Positions 44,142 through 55,335 of a stretch of 64,000 nt of DNA are shown piece by piece. Positions within the stretch are counted from its first letter, which is position 1. The number at the start of each line of letters is the position of its first letter. A program made the translations under genes and the position numbers. This DNA is from Butyriboletus loyo (Eukaryota > Basidiomycota > Agaricomycetes > Boletales > Boletaceae): NCBI GenBank assembly GCA_038093515.1, contig JBBPSI010000046.1, positions 1 through 64,000 on the forward strand, written 5' to 3'. The notes beneath the pieces were generated by a model. The model saw only the letters and a program-made list of their open reading frames with translations. It was not told the DNA's origin and did no database searches.

Positions 44142-45308
44142 TCTTCGGCCACCTTGGTTGCTGCGACGGGCAGCTTTTCTTCATCTTCGTTGAAGCACGC
44201 CTTGAGGACATTCAAGACGTCTTCTTGCTGGGTGCCTCGACCTTTCAACTCGGACAGGTAGTCGACGAGTGGGGAGGGCTTGGGTTCTGGTTGTGTGACG
44301 ACGGCGGCGCGTGTGCGCTGAGGGTTGCGAGGGGGGCGAGGAGGCGGTCCTCGGGAGTTCTGCCCATTGCGAGGGGGGCGAGGATGGTTGGTCGAACGAC
44401 AGCCGACTTGGTGGCAAATGAAACACTTGTTCTGTTTCATGTACTCCGCACGTTGTACTGGAGTAAGTCGGACGGCGTCGACGTCCATCGCGTTGGGGTC
44501 CCTTCTGCTGGACGAGGGCTTGGTGGGGAGGAGAAGGTGGGAATGTAGCGCTTCCCTGCGCGGAGGTCGTCGATGCGCTTGTGTTGCGCGTGGAAGGCGG
44601 ATGTCTTTTCGGCCCATCCGGCAAGCGTGGTAGGGGGTTTCTCGCAAGAGAGGACTGACTCGGCGAGGCGGGGGTCAAGACCGCGGATGAACCACTCGAT
44701 GAGAGCCTTTTCATCGATGATCCCGGACTTGGCAGCGAGGAGCTGGAATTCTGTGACGTAGGTGTCGTAGCCGTCCTTGCGGTTGGCTTTGTTCTGGGTG
44801 AGGTTCCCCAGATCTATACGGGCACTTTCTCCTACGTCGAAGGGATGGAAGACTCGGTGGAAGTCTTCACAGACCGTGGAGAACTCTCTTTGTCGCGCTG
44901 TGGGATGTCCATCTAGAAGGAGGCTCATCCATCCTTCGGAGAACGTCTTGCCTTTCCCTTCGCTCATCTTCATGAGGAGGGCGTTGATTTTTGACTCATC
45001 GTCGGGGAATGCCGTCTGGTTGGCGGCGAAGTAGGTGCGCATGGCGAGGCATCTTCATTGAGACCGGAGAAGTCCTTGGGGACGATATTCTTTTTGTCAG
45101 ACATATCGTTGTCGTTGTCTTCGTCGTCAGAGGGATCTGCGGGTGGGTAATACGGTGGAGAGGGAGAGCGGGAAACGTGGGGGGAGACGTGGGGGGTTCT
45201 GTCGAGCCAATCGCTGTGATAACCGTCGTCGCTGGGTGCCGGTTCGTCTTCCTGCCCTAGACCCTGGTCCTCGGGTTGATAAGAGGGTTCGGGGTCCGAC
45301 TGGGGCAA
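44123..45308 (-). pseudogene. Gypsy-2 gag (frameshifted)
   Basis: Three overlapping frames give one gag: an acidic N-terminus (45308 to about 45040), a Retrotrans_gag capsid-like core (45042-44560, with WMSLLLDGHP and WFIRGLDPRL), then a Pro/Arg-rich part with one zinc knuckle CFICHQVGC...NHP (about 44440). Two single-base shifts, near 45040 and 44550, break the frame. The 3' end overlaps the pol start by a few bases. Confidence 0.85.
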
Positions 45309-45507
45309 AGGGGAAAACTGGGGTTGAGGGTCTGGCGGGGCGGGAGAGTGTGGCGGCGATGGGTTGTCGACGACGATGGGTTCCGGTTCGGGAGAGGGAA
45401 CACGGAAAGAACGACCGACGCGTCTGGGACGTTGGATGGAAATGTTGGGCGAGGGGAGGGCGGCTTTACTGCTGAAGAGCAGAAGCGAGGTGAAGATCTA
45501 GTTCTTT

Positions 45508-45934
45508 TGTTACGCTGGGCGCTAACAACTAGAACAGCGAGGAGGCACTCTGGAGTGGCCTCGAGACTCGTGAAGCGTTTCTGAGCTGGGTCTCAGACTA
45601 TGTCTTAGTGCGCACACTAAGAGTCTGGAGTGAAACTAATTGCTAGCAGGTGACTGCGTAGAACTAGATACTGTACATGGTGTAAAGGCTGAGCCTTTAT
45701 ACTACTGAGGTCTGCGCACAGACCATGTTCCTAATCGGGGCGCGAGAAGGAATACTACAAATACAGAAGGAATATTCCAGAAGATTCCGGAGTATGAAAG
45801 AAAGCGCGTCCGTGCGCGAGAAATGATGACTAAGTAAGAACGGTTGTTACCGTTCAAGTGGAACTAGCAAAAGGCTAGGTGAATGTAACAGTCCCAACGG
45901 TAGAGGAGAGAAAAAGTAGAGTACTACCGTAACA
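45508..45934 (-). repeat. Gypsy-2 5' LTR, subtype B
   Basis: TGTTACGCTGG to ACTACCGTAACA, 427 bp. Its outer 300 bp match the solo LTR at 53010-53435 (shared TTTCTGAGCTGGGTCTCAG and GGAGTGAAACTAATTG) better than the LTR at the other end of the same element. Confidence 0.92.
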
Positions 45935-46570
45935 GTCACATGCCGAAGTCAAAGAAGTGTTAGAAGAAGCTAGAAAGCGCATGGTATCGCAGGCCGATAA
46001 TAGACGATCGGATGCGCCCGATTACAAAATTGGAGATAGAGTGTGGTTGTCTACGGAAAACTTGAAGTTACCGTATACTGCACGAAAACTCACACAGCGT
46101 TGGATTGGTCCATACAAGATCAAATCACTCAAACCCAATGCTGTGGAATTGCAGCTGCCGAGCAGCATGCGTATACATCCGGTGGTTAACATTTCACGTG
46201 TTAAACCTTATCAGGAAACCCTACCTGGGCAACCGGTTTTACGTCCTGACCCAGTCAACGTCACGGACGAAGGATACGTGGAATTTGAAGTGGATTACAT
46301 TGTCACTTCCCGGATGAAACGAAAGCAATTAGAGTATCTAGTGCATTGGAGAGGATACGACGAAACGGACCGCACATGGGAACCCGTATCAAATCTGGGT
46401 AATTCACAAGACGTCATTCGTGATTACCACCAGGCCCACCCATCCGCCCCTCGTCCTCTTCGAGGCCTATCTCTATTGGAATTCTCTTCCTTATTTAAGG
46501 AATTTGGTCCGGAACACGGAACCTCTTATTCAGGAACTCGTCTGGAATACGAGTCCTAGGGGGGGGGAAG
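45935..46570 (+). pseudogene. Chromovirus integrase C-terminus and chromodomain (5' truncated)
   Basis: The open frame 45957-46559 has KIGDRVWLSTENLKL, QRWIGPYKI, a chromodomain (about 46290-46420, YLVHWRGYDETDRTWEP) and the same C-terminus as the element at 2823-3119. Upstream sequence is replaced by the gypsy-2 LTR at 45934. A polypurine tract follows the TAG stop. This fragment is less decayed than the copy at the left edge and shows what that copy lost. Confidence 0.92.
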
Positions 46571-47078
46571 TGTTATAATCATAACATTTTATTCGTACAC
46601 TTTCACTTTGGACTTAGTCGTTTTCACTTTCAAAGGTCACGTGACATAGCGCACGTGATCGTGGGAACTTACATGTGATCTCTTGCTGACTAAGCATATG
46701 ATGTCATGGCCTAGACCAGGCCTAGACTCTATGACGTCACGACACATGTATTTAATCTCCGTTTACTTCTCTTCTTTATGATCCCCGCGCCTCGTGTGGT
46801 TAATCACCGTTGCGCTTCTCTTCTTTAGTCTATCCATGTATAGTAGTTCATCTCACGCACAGCATGGTCTGTGCGCATCTCTGTACAATATATAAAGGCT
46901 CGTGGTTAGACTAGGATTCCCTAGTTTTAACCACTTGTCTATTCGCTGGCAACAGTTGAGGATTAAGTTGAGACTCCAGTTTACATCTGCCAGGTACTTG
47001 TGTATACCTGCAACTGTTGTGGACCGCTTGTGGCGTTGTATTCATACTGGCATTCGACCGTGCATTGCTATCGTTACA
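46571..47078 (+). repeat. 3' LTR of the truncated chromovirus (508 bp)
   Basis: TGTTATAATC to TCGTTACA. It is closely related to the solo LTR at 51083-51592. It abuts copia coding sequence at 47079, so the chromovirus had inserted in copia element R. Confidence 0.93.
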
Positions 47079-47094
47079 TGTGCCAGCGAGATAT

Positions 47095-48287
47095 CTGAGT
47101 ATATGCTTTGTAGTGGCCCAATGACCCATATTTGGGTTTGCCGTATATGCCACGAGTCGGGAGACTGCATATGCCAAATCGGGACATGTGGCAACCACTG
47201 CATACATTAGCGATCCGATAAGTGACACATATGCAGTACTCGTGCCAGAATTTGGTTCCGAATCTGATTCTAGTTTTACGTTCGGATCCATGGGCATGCC
47301 AACTGTATTGGCTTTATCCATCTTTTCTTTTTGTAGGATAGAATTAATATATTGTGTTTGTGAAATTTTGAGTGTTTTCTTCTCTCTATTGCAATTAATT
47401 TCTATTCCTACGATTTTAGATGGTTCGCCCATGTTGGTTATCTTGAATAGGCTTTGGAGTTACTTTTTCAATTGTGTCATTATGCCAGACATATTAGTAA
47501 ATAGTAATAGATTGTCAACCCATATGGTGATGATTTCAATATTACCATCTTTTTGTCTGATATAGATGCATGGATCAGATTGTAGTTGGTGGAATCCTTT
47601 TTGTTGGAGTTGTTTATTCAACTCTTCATTCCATTCTCATCCTGACTGCTTCAATCCATATAATGTTTTTATTAATCAGCATAGCCGATGGGTGCCATCA
47701 TCATAACCTTTGGGTTGCCTCATATAGATAACCTCTTTTAGGGTACCGTTTAGATAAGCACCTTTTACATCCATTTGCTGGATTTCCCAATCACATTTGA
47801 CTGCTTGAGTGAGAATTGCTCAGATCGTTTCGAGTTGGACTACAGGTGAAAAGGTTTCATTGTAATCCATACCCAGTCTTTGGGTAAATCCTTTAGCTAT
47901 GAGGCACACTTTGTATTTTAATAACTCTCCATTTTTGCTGAGCTTTTTGACAAATACCCATTTATTTGCTATGGGAATTCTGTTGTCGGGAGGATCAGTT
48001 AAATCCCAAGTTCCCATTTCTTTCAATTGGTTTAGCTTGGTTTGGACAGCCTTTTCCCATTCAGGCCACTCGGGTGATTCCTTAGCCTCTCTAAGGGTCT
48101 TAGGATCATCTCCAAGATTGGTTTTGGCAAATGCCATATAAGCTGCATTAGCCAATGACATGTCATTATCTTCATCATTGGGGATATCTTCCAAATCAGG
48201 AAGTGGATCATTTAGCTTATTATAGTCATGTACCATTTTCGGCCTTGTACTTTGCCTTGTAGGCTCAGTATCTCGTTTTCTTTTCAA
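47095..48287 (-). pseudogene. Copia R reverse transcriptase, broken
   Basis: From 48287 the frame reads through ANKWVFVKKL, CLIAKGFTQ, ETFSPVV, then a TGA, QMDVKGAYLNG, TLYGLKQSG, IGSLMYA and RYLAGT at the chromovirus junction. The stops lie at about 47820, 47680 and 47640; each is TGA where the family has Arg. The catalytic YVDD is WVDN (about 47505), with the second Asp changed. Confidence 0.9.
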
Positions 48288-48297
48288 AGTATGTTTG

Positions 48298-49200
48298 TCA
48301 GTAGTAATATTTGATGGCTTTTGGACCGTCTAGGTACCCCATAAAAATATATTGTTTACTTTTAGGATCTAGTTTTGAGGGATTAATCTCCTTGGTAAAG
48401 ATCCATATGGGTGAACCTAATTCCTGTAGGTGAGATATATCTGGCTTCTTATTTGTCCACATTCCCTCAGGTGTTGAGTCTGTTAGGGCTCGAGTATATG
48501 ACCTATTTCTTAGATATGCAGCATGTGTTACTATATCAGGCCATAGATTTTTAGGTATGCTATGAGTGATAATCATTGCATGCGATAATTCGAGTAGCGT
48601 GCAATTAAATCGCTTGGCTATACCATTTTGGGAAGGTGAGTAAGGAGCGGTTAACTCCACCTGTATGCCATGTTCACGGCACCATGTCAATAAGGTTTGA
48701 TTGACATATTCCATACCGTTATCGGCATGTATGTGCTGTGGCTTCATAGCCCATTTTGTTTCTATGTAGGCTAGATATTCCTGTACTCTACTAGTCGTCT
48801 TGTCTTTAGATTTCATAAATAATATTGTACACCATCTGGTGCAATCATCTATGAATGAGACATAATAGCAAGCTCCCTTTATACTCGTAACTTGGGCTGG
48901 TCCCCACACATCTGTGTGTGTGAGTTCGCCTGGCTTATTGGCTCGGTTAGAAGCCTCTTTAGGAAATGGAGCATGTGATTGCTTCGCCTGAATACATGCG
49001 TTGCAATCAAAATCATGTGATCGCTCGTCAACATTAAATCCATCAACGAGATTTTTATTAAATAAAATTTTCAGGCCTTCAAGGCTCATGTGTCCATATT
49101 TCCTATGCCAGATTTCCCAGTCCTCATTAGTTTGTGCTGTATTGGACATTTCGGGCATGATTATGTCTGCCTTAAGTAATACATCACGTGGACTTTGCAC
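48298..49200 (-). pseudogene. Copia R integrase
   Basis: GAG-pre-integrase finger (WHRKYGHMS and CNACIQAKQ) followed by the core: first Asp in HTDVWG (about 48910), second in HADNG (about 48735). The third position is NGIAKR (about 48610), with Lys replacing the catalytic Glu. Open over 300 codons otherwise. Confidence 0.92.
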
Positions 49201-49583
49201 CCTTCAGCAAATTCCTGGCCATCCTGATTTAGTAACTTTAATTTACCATTACCAGTTATGGCTTTGCCACCTGCGTCATCGAGGCATCCAATAGACAGTA
49301 CATTAGTTTTAATGGTAGGAGCATAGAGTACATCACTCAATGCAACTATGTATGATTTATCGCCAATATGAGTGCGTAATTTTAGATTTCCATGTCCCAA
49401 TGCTTGTGTGGACAAGGTACCGATTCCTTGGATTTCTTTATTTAGACTTACGAAATCAGTAATCACATCTCGGTTATTGGTGATATGTGTAGTGGTGCCA
49501 GTATCAGCTATCCACAGGTAAAGAGAAACTTGAGTCTCATTGCCCATAAGCACATCATTATCTGTAGCTACAAAGGCCATATC
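49161..49583 (-). pseudogene. Copia R protease region
   Basis: The frame 49580-49161 contains the aspartic-protease motif IADTGTTTHIT (about 49500) and the downstream VLYAPTIKTNVLSIG block, then overlaps the start of the integrase frame. Upstream it is interrupted by the solo LTR at 49584. Confidence 0.88.
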
Positions 49584-50010
49584 TGTTACGGTAGTGGTCT
49601 ACTTTTTCTCTCCATTACTGTTAGGACTATTACATTCACCTAGCCTTTTGCTAGTGCCACTTGAACGGTAACAACCGTTCGTACTTAGTCATCATTTCTC
49701 GCGCACGGACGCGTTTTCTTTCATACTCTGGAACATTCTAGAGTATCTCTTCCTTGTTTGTACTTTCGCTCTCGCGACCCGATTAGGGAGCATGGTCTGT
49801 GCGCAGACCTCAGTAGTATAAAGCTTCTGTCTTTACGCCTTGTAACGGTATCTAGTTCTACGCAGCTTTCTGCTAGCAATTAGTTCATTGCCAGACTCTT
49901 AGTGCGAGCACTAAGACATAGTCTGAGACTTCTCCAGAATCATCTCCAGAGTCTCGAGGCCACTCCAGAGTGCCTCCTCGCTGTTCTGATTGTTAGCGCC
50001 CAGCGTAACA
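49584..50010 (+). repeat. Gypsy-2 family solo LTR (subtype A) in copia R
   Basis: TGTTACGG to AGCGTAACA, 427 bp, flanked by perfect ATATC duplications (49579-49583 and 50011-50015). Removing it rejoins copia sequence. Confidence 0.95.
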
Positions 50011-50015
50011 ATATC

Positions 50016-51038
50016 AATTGATGCAATGTGCGCTTGATCAGTGCCACCATCCTTTTTCTTTCCTTTGTTTCACTTTCACTTGCTTTCGTCATATTTTGGG
50101 CCACCAGGTGCGAAGCAATCGGGTGTGTCATGACCAAACAAGTGACAATTACCACATTTGGGCTTGCCATGCCAGTGGCATTGATTTCCAGTATGGCCAC
50201 TTTTCACACATATGGTACATGTAGGCTTTTTGGCTGTGACTTTTCATTATTTACCACTGCATTCAGAGTAGTATACCTGTTCACTATTATCATCGAACTG
50301 TTTAGAACCTGAGCTGCTGACATGGCACTCATATTCATCCTTGATAAGCACGAGTAACTCTTGTAAGTTGACACGTGACTCTCCTGATTCCCTGATTCTG
50401 GTACATGCTCCCAAAAGGGTAGATACGTATCTGTCCCAGGATTTCAGTAGTGACGAAATGAGTATGTCATGGAACTCACTTTCAGCTACTAAAGACCCCA
50501 TCTGGTGAAGTCGAGCATGCTTACATCTGAGTTCGACAATATGATTTGGTATCTCTGAATCTTTTTCAGTGGTTTGCCTAAACATGGCCTGTTTTAGTGT
50601 GATAATGGATTGCTGACCCTTTACCTCATGAATAGTTTTGAGACTTTCCCACATCTCAGCCACCATGTTATTGTTGGTGAGATGGATCATTTGATTGTCT
50701 GCTACACTCATACATATGAGCATTTTTGCCTTTGCATCTTTTTGCATCCACTTGGATAGAGCATCAACATCAGTCTCACTTGGCTTCAGATCTTTGGTGA
50801 TTACATGACCAGTTATTTTATGAACATCAAAGAAATTAGTCATGCGAATTTTCCATGCCATCCAATTCTCTTCACCAAGCGGATCTATTTTGTATGATGA
50901 TAGCACTCCCAAAGTGTTAGATTGTCCCAAAATGAAAGGAGCGGGGGCAGGGTCTGTTGTCTCAATTACTTGTGAGCTCGGGCCAGCACTTACCAATGCT
51001 GGGCTATGGTAGCTTTCCCTGATATTTTCCTCCATCAT
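50016..51038 (-). pseudogene. Copia R gag with two zinc knuckles
   Basis: ATG 51038 opens a 263-codon frame with the copia gag blocks NWMAWKIRMTNFF, WESLKTIHEVKG and LISSLLKSWDRYV. A stop at 50247 is followed in frame by two CCHC knuckles (CTICVKSGHTGNQC and CGNCHLFGHDTPDC, about 50210-50130). Two further TGA codons lie near 50075. Confidence 0.88.
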
Positions 51039-51082
51039 GTGAAAGAGGATGGCTTGAAAGAATAGTGTAAATTTTTAGAATA

Positions 51083-51592
51083 TGTTGCGAAGGCAACGCG
51101 CAGTCGAATGCTAGCACGTAGTACCCAGCCACAAGCAGTCCACAACAGTCGCAGGTATACACAAGTACCTGGCAGATGTAAACTGGAGTCTCAACTTAAT
51201 CCTCAACTGTTGCCAGCGAATAGACAAGTGGTTAAAACTAGGGAATCCTAGTCTAACCACGAGCCCTTTTTATATTGTACAAGGATGCGCACAGACCATG
51301 CTGTGCGTGTGAAGATTTACTATACATGGGTAGACTAAAGAAGAGAAGCGCAACGGTGATTAATCACATGAGGCGCGGGGATCAAAAAGAAGAGAAGTAA
51401 ACGGAGATTAAATACATGTGTCGTGACGTCATAGAGTCTAGGCCTGGTCTAGGCCATGACATCATATGCTTAGTCAGCAAGAGATCACATGTAAGTTCTC
51501 ACGATCACGTGCACTATGTCACGTGACCTTTGAAAGTGAAATCGACTAAGTCCAGAGTGAAAGTGTACGAATAAAATGTTATGATTATAACA
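51083..51592 (-). repeat. Chromovirus solo LTR (510 bp) upstream of copia gag
   Basis: On the minus strand TGTTATAATC to TTCGCAACA, flanked by perfect GAATA duplications (51078-51082 and 51593-51597). It is close in sequence to the LTR at 46571-47078. Confidence 0.95.
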
Positions 51593-51984
51593 GAATATGT
51601 ATGTATTTGCTTACTTCAATTATAAGCGCCAAGTGGGGCTCATAACCTCTGGGAGATTACAAATGTATAGTAGTGTGCATACATGGATGCAACATGATGT
51701 GTGTTATATAAGCAGACAAATATAGTAGTGATGTCTCAAGGGCTGGATAGCATGAGATGATTGTGAACATGCTTAGATGAGAGTTTGGGGGCAATACACG
51801 TTATCATATTGAGAGTCCACTATCTAGTTTATATACTAGATCTACATATTTGATATGATTGGTCAGTCGGGTCTTTGGCCTGTCGGCTTGTTACCACATG
51901 ACCATATAGGCTTCAACAGTCTTTAGTGCCACTGCAGGCGATGTGGCACAAAGTGTGTGGTACTGAGCACAATGGCTGCCTCAC
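51593..51984 (-). repeat. Probable copia R leader and 5' LTR remnant
   Basis: It lies upstream of copia gag once the solo LTR is removed. On the minus strand GGTTATGAGCCC (about 51645) could be a primer-binding site and TTATATAA (about 51707) a TATA box. LTR ends could not be placed because the 3' LTR is missing. Confidence 0.4.
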
Positions 51985-52996
51985 TGTTATGACAGCAACA
52001 ACCAGCAATGCTAGGCTGAATACTATGTTTCACAGGCGGTAGACTCCAGTTGCAGTGCTACACCAAGCACTGGTGATGATAGAGATAGAGCTTAGAACCT
52101 TAATCCTCAACTGTTGCCAGCAAATAGACAAGTGGTTAAAGCTAGGGAATCCTAGCCCAAACCACAAGCCTTTTATATTACAAGGAAACGTGCACAGACC
52201 AAGCAGTGCATGAGACTAATTACTATACAAGTATATACAAGAAGAAGCACAGGATTGACAGAGATTAAATAGAAGTTGATGGTGATCAAAAAGAAGAGAA
52301 GCAAATGGATATTAAATACATGAGGTGTGACATCATAGAGTCTGGGCCAGTCTGGACCATGATGTCATATGCTTAGTCAGCCTTTGGTCACATGTATAAT
52401 TGTTACGAGACAACAATGTTATCAAGTCACACGGGGTTCTGCAACTGTCGCAGTGCTACACAAGTACCAGCGAGGTGTAATGAGGATAGCTCAGGCCTTA
52501 ATCTCTCAACTGTTGCCAGCAAATAAGACAAGTGGTTAAAGCTAGGGAATCCTAGCCGCAACCACGAGCCCTTTTTATATTACAAGGGAATGCGCACAGA
52601 CCATGCAGTGCATGTGACTAGTTACTATACAAGTATATACGAAGGGAATCACAGGTCAATGATGATGGGAAATAGAAGTCGATGGTGATCAAAAAGAAGA
52701 GAAGCAAACAGAGATTAAATACATGAGGCATGATGTCATAGAGTCTGGGCCAGTCTGGACCGTGACGTCATATGCTTAGTCAGCCTGTGGTCACATGTAT
52801 AATCCCACGATCACGTGCACTAAGTCACATGACCTTTGAAAGAGAAATATGACGAAGTCCAAATGCAAAAGATGGTTATAAGAGATACAATTATAACAAT
52901 AATCCCATGATCACATGCACTGAGTCACATGACCTTTGAAAGAAAAATGGTGAAGTCCAAATGCAAAAGTCTGTTATAAGAGATACAATTATAACA
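51985..52996 (-). repeat. Old chromovirus LTR split by a younger one
   Basis: The outer LTR (51985-52400 plus 52904-52996) reads on the minus strand TGTTATAATT to CATAACA and is diverged, with many CG to CA or TG changes. No clear target duplication of its own was found. It is interrupted by the LTR at 52401-52898. Confidence 0.85.
52401..52898 (-). repeat. Chromovirus solo LTR (498 bp) nested in an older LTR
   Basis: TGTTACGAG to ATTATAACA on the plus strand, flanked by perfect ATAAT duplications (52396-52400 and 52899-52903). It has the same length as the LTR at 3131-3628 and about 94 percent identity by eye. Confidence 0.95.
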
Positions 52997-53009
52997 GCAA
53001 CCTACTATC

Positions 53010-53435
53010 TGTTACGCTGGGCGCTAACAACTAGAACAGCGAGGAGGCACTCTGGAGTGGCCTCAAGACTCTTAAAGCGTTTCTGAGCTGGGTCTCAGAC
53101 TATGTCTTAGTGCGCACACTAAGAGTCTGGAGTGAAACTAATTGCTAGCAGGTTACTGCGTAGAACTAGATAAGGTACATGGTGGAAAGGCAGAGCCTTT
53201 ATACTACTGGGGTCTGCGCACAGACCGTGTTCCTAATCGGGACGCGAGAAGGAAAGTACAAGTACGGAAGGAACATTCCAGAAGGTTCCGGAGTGTGAGG
53301 GAAAGTGCATCCGTGCGCGGGAAATAGTGACTAAGCTAGAACGGTTGGTACCGTTCAAAAGGAACTAGCTGTAAGCTAGGCGAATGAAGTAGTCCAAGTG
53401 GTAGTGGATGGAAAAAGTATACCACTACCGTAACA
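53010..53435 (-). repeat. Gypsy-2 family solo LTR (subtype B)
   Basis: TGTTACGCTGG to ACTACCGTAACA, 426 bp, flanked by perfect CTATC duplications (53005-53009 and 53436-53440). Orientation is the same as gypsy element 2. Confidence 0.95.
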
Positions 53436-53988
53436 CTATCACTGGCAGTGCAATTCCATTTTCCATTGCTGTGGCCATATTGTCAACATCATTGGCCCAG
53501 GTTGTGTTTAGGTGTGCTGTGCATGAACCTGCCAGTGGTTCCATAGTAAGGTTTGTCTCCTCTCCGAAAACACAATGCATTCCAAGTCTAGGTGTTGCAC
53601 TAACAGGAATTAGATTGTGACCTTCTTGTGGGTCATTTTTGGCACTGGCACAAGTGTGGTTTCAGCCCTCTGCCATGCTCTCACAAGGGCCCTGAGGTTG
53701 CAGCAAATGAATTACCTGTGTATAGTGAGCCCTCAATATTGTGCACCATAACAAGTTTTTCTGCAATCTCACATTCTCTATATTCCCACTCAAGTTGTCA
53801 CCTATGCTGTCCTCAACCTGTGCCTTTTTCCAAGCATGACTCCCAAGATTACTGATCTGGCTTTCTGTTGCATGCCAACATTGTCCCATTGTCTTTTGGC
53901 CTCTGTTGCTGCTGAATAAACATGTTGTGTCTTCTGGGTGATGAAGTGGTCCATACTCCACCATCAGGACAGCTGGCAGTGATGCCAA
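53436..53988 (-). pseudogene. Unknown coding fragment cut by a solo LTR
   Basis: Read on the minus strand from 53988, the frame is open for about 180 codons except for one TGA at 53664-53662. Blocks such as MVEYGPLHHPEDTTCLF, GNIENVRLQKNLLWC and ANDVDNMATAMENG look like real protein. It stops at the solo LTR (53435). I do not recognise the family; the location among retrotransposons suggests a repeat-derived or captured gene. Confidence 0.5.
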
Positions 53989-54646
53989 GTGGCTTCTCTG
54001 TTAGTTTTTCATTGCACTAAGATTCATGTTAAGTGTTCTTTCCTCAAAATCAATTCATACTTGTCTTATTGTGAAGAAGTAGAACCTGAGAGTCACTACT
54101 AGCCCTATATACTGTTGATTGTTGGTCACCAATATTCGAACAAATGAGTCATCAAATCGATTTTGATTAAAGGCTCATTGTCATGCTCTTCCACGTGATG
54201 TTGGATGGAACTGCATGAGCCCTACCTTACACGTATTGCAGCGTGTCACCATGCGTGCGCCGTATGTTCTTGTTGCTTTGTTGTTCTTTGTTTGTCGTCA
54301 CACGTGACTCGTAGTTCACTTGCCGTGGGCATCCTCAGTCACTGTCATTCACAGACTGAGGTATGCATCCACCTTTAGTTCTTGCCATATGATGCTCACA
54401 GTTAATCTAGTCATTATGTCCTAGGTTATATCAGAAACACCCAAAATAAGTGTCGTCCGCTAACTTTATAGATGTGCTTTCATGTGGAAGTTATTTTCCC
54501 AGCAGTCGGGGACTTGGCGCATGCGCGCCGCTACGATCGGCTGTCATGGGCTCGACTCTGCGCATGGCAATGTTATTGACCACGCTTTCCTCTGTTTCCA
54601 ACCACCACCACCACCACCACCACCACCACCGCCACCCGCACAGTCA
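53989..54646. other. Spacer with a CAC microsatellite
   Basis: About 650 bases with no clear gene. Bases about 54601-54630 are a (CAC/ACC)n run that could code Pro or His repeats if the gene downstream starts further upstream (an open frame begins at 54482). Confidence 0.6.
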
Positions 54647-55335
54647 ATGACCATGAACAGAATTCAATTCAACGAGGTATGTACTCGAGGCGGTTCCCCA
54701 CCCCTGTTTGGAACCCGACTGTCCGACTTGGTGACATGCCTATTCACGTCGAGTTATGACAGGACGCATACCGTCTCCCGGAGGGGATGCAAAGAATTGC
54801 CTATGATGCGGATACCCAACGTTATACCTTCTGCGACCGCTCTGGCCAACTCTACCAGAGTGTACCTGGGGAAGAGTACGGTGTTCTCAAGCCCGTCGCG
54901 GCACCTCTCCCACGCAGCCGTAACGTCACTATCACAGGCACGTGCCATCTTCCCCACCGATGGGCCTCTGGGCGAGGTCATGATAAAACTCTCTGACCAC
55001 CGTTTTGCTTTCGTTTTCGCGATCTCACAGAGCTCCCTGATCCGGCGCTGAGACAGTGGTCCCAAAAGCCGGCCAAGACGTTTGACGATATCCTCCCGTC
55101 GAATTATATCACTACCGCACTACCGGGTATCGAACCACCCACGAGTGTTATCTCCTCAGGCAAGGGGCTGGTTCGGGCGTCGATTCCCAAGTTACAGCGT
55201 ATCGTCGAACTTGTCAGGCGGTGCACGACGATCAGAAGACCCGTGGGCGGTGTTTCGCGCGGTGATTCTCTCAGGGATGAGAAGAAGAAGCTATTGAAGG
55301 ACGATGCATGGGTGTCGTTCAAAAGGAGGACGTGA
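54647..55335 (+). CDS. Conserved hypothetical protein (182 aa)
   Basis: Exons 54647-54676, 54763-54976 and 55031-55335 join in phase to a TGA stop. The second exon carries AYRLPEGMQRIAYDADTQRY and GQLYQSVPGEEYG, a block I associate with uncharacterised Agaricomycete proteins. The third has KTFDDILPS and a basic C-terminus. The first ATG is a minimal choice; an upstream start through the Pro-rich repeat is possible. No catalytic motif or membrane segment is seen. Confidence 0.7.

Larger units (their letters stand above)
38043..45934 (-). mobile_element. Ty3/gypsy element 2 (7.9 kb), recombinant-looking
   Basis: Two 427-bp LTRs (38043-38469 and 45508-45934) flank gag, pol and an additional ORF, all on the minus strand. 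The tract GGGAAGGGGGTAA precedes the 3' LTR at 38469. Pol reads open for 940 codons until an LTR of another family interrupts it. The two LTRs differ strongly over their first 300 bp (about 15-18 percent by eye). The flanking 5-mers (CATGT left, GTCAC right) do not match. Left flank is copia L, right flank is a chromovirus. Confidence 0.92.
47079..51082 (-). mobile_element. Ty1/copia element R (degenerate, nested insertions)
   Basis: Minus-strand order gag, zinc knuckles, protease, integrase, RT is the copia order. RNase H and the 3' LTR are cut off by the chromovirus at 47078. A gypsy solo LTR sits between the zinc knuckles and the protease. Another solo LTR lies just upstream of gag. Coding stops and active-site changes make it inactive. 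Confidence 0.93.

Noticed and set aside
36992..51592. One copia element spanning both copia fragments.
   Set aside because: The fragments lie on the same strand and could join, but the 3' LTR at 36992 does not match the leader sequence upstream of the right-hand gag, so two families are more likely.
54450..54650. His-rich protein from the CAC repeat.
   Set aside because: A trinucleotide microsatellite is open in several frames; no conserved sequence upstream supports a start there.
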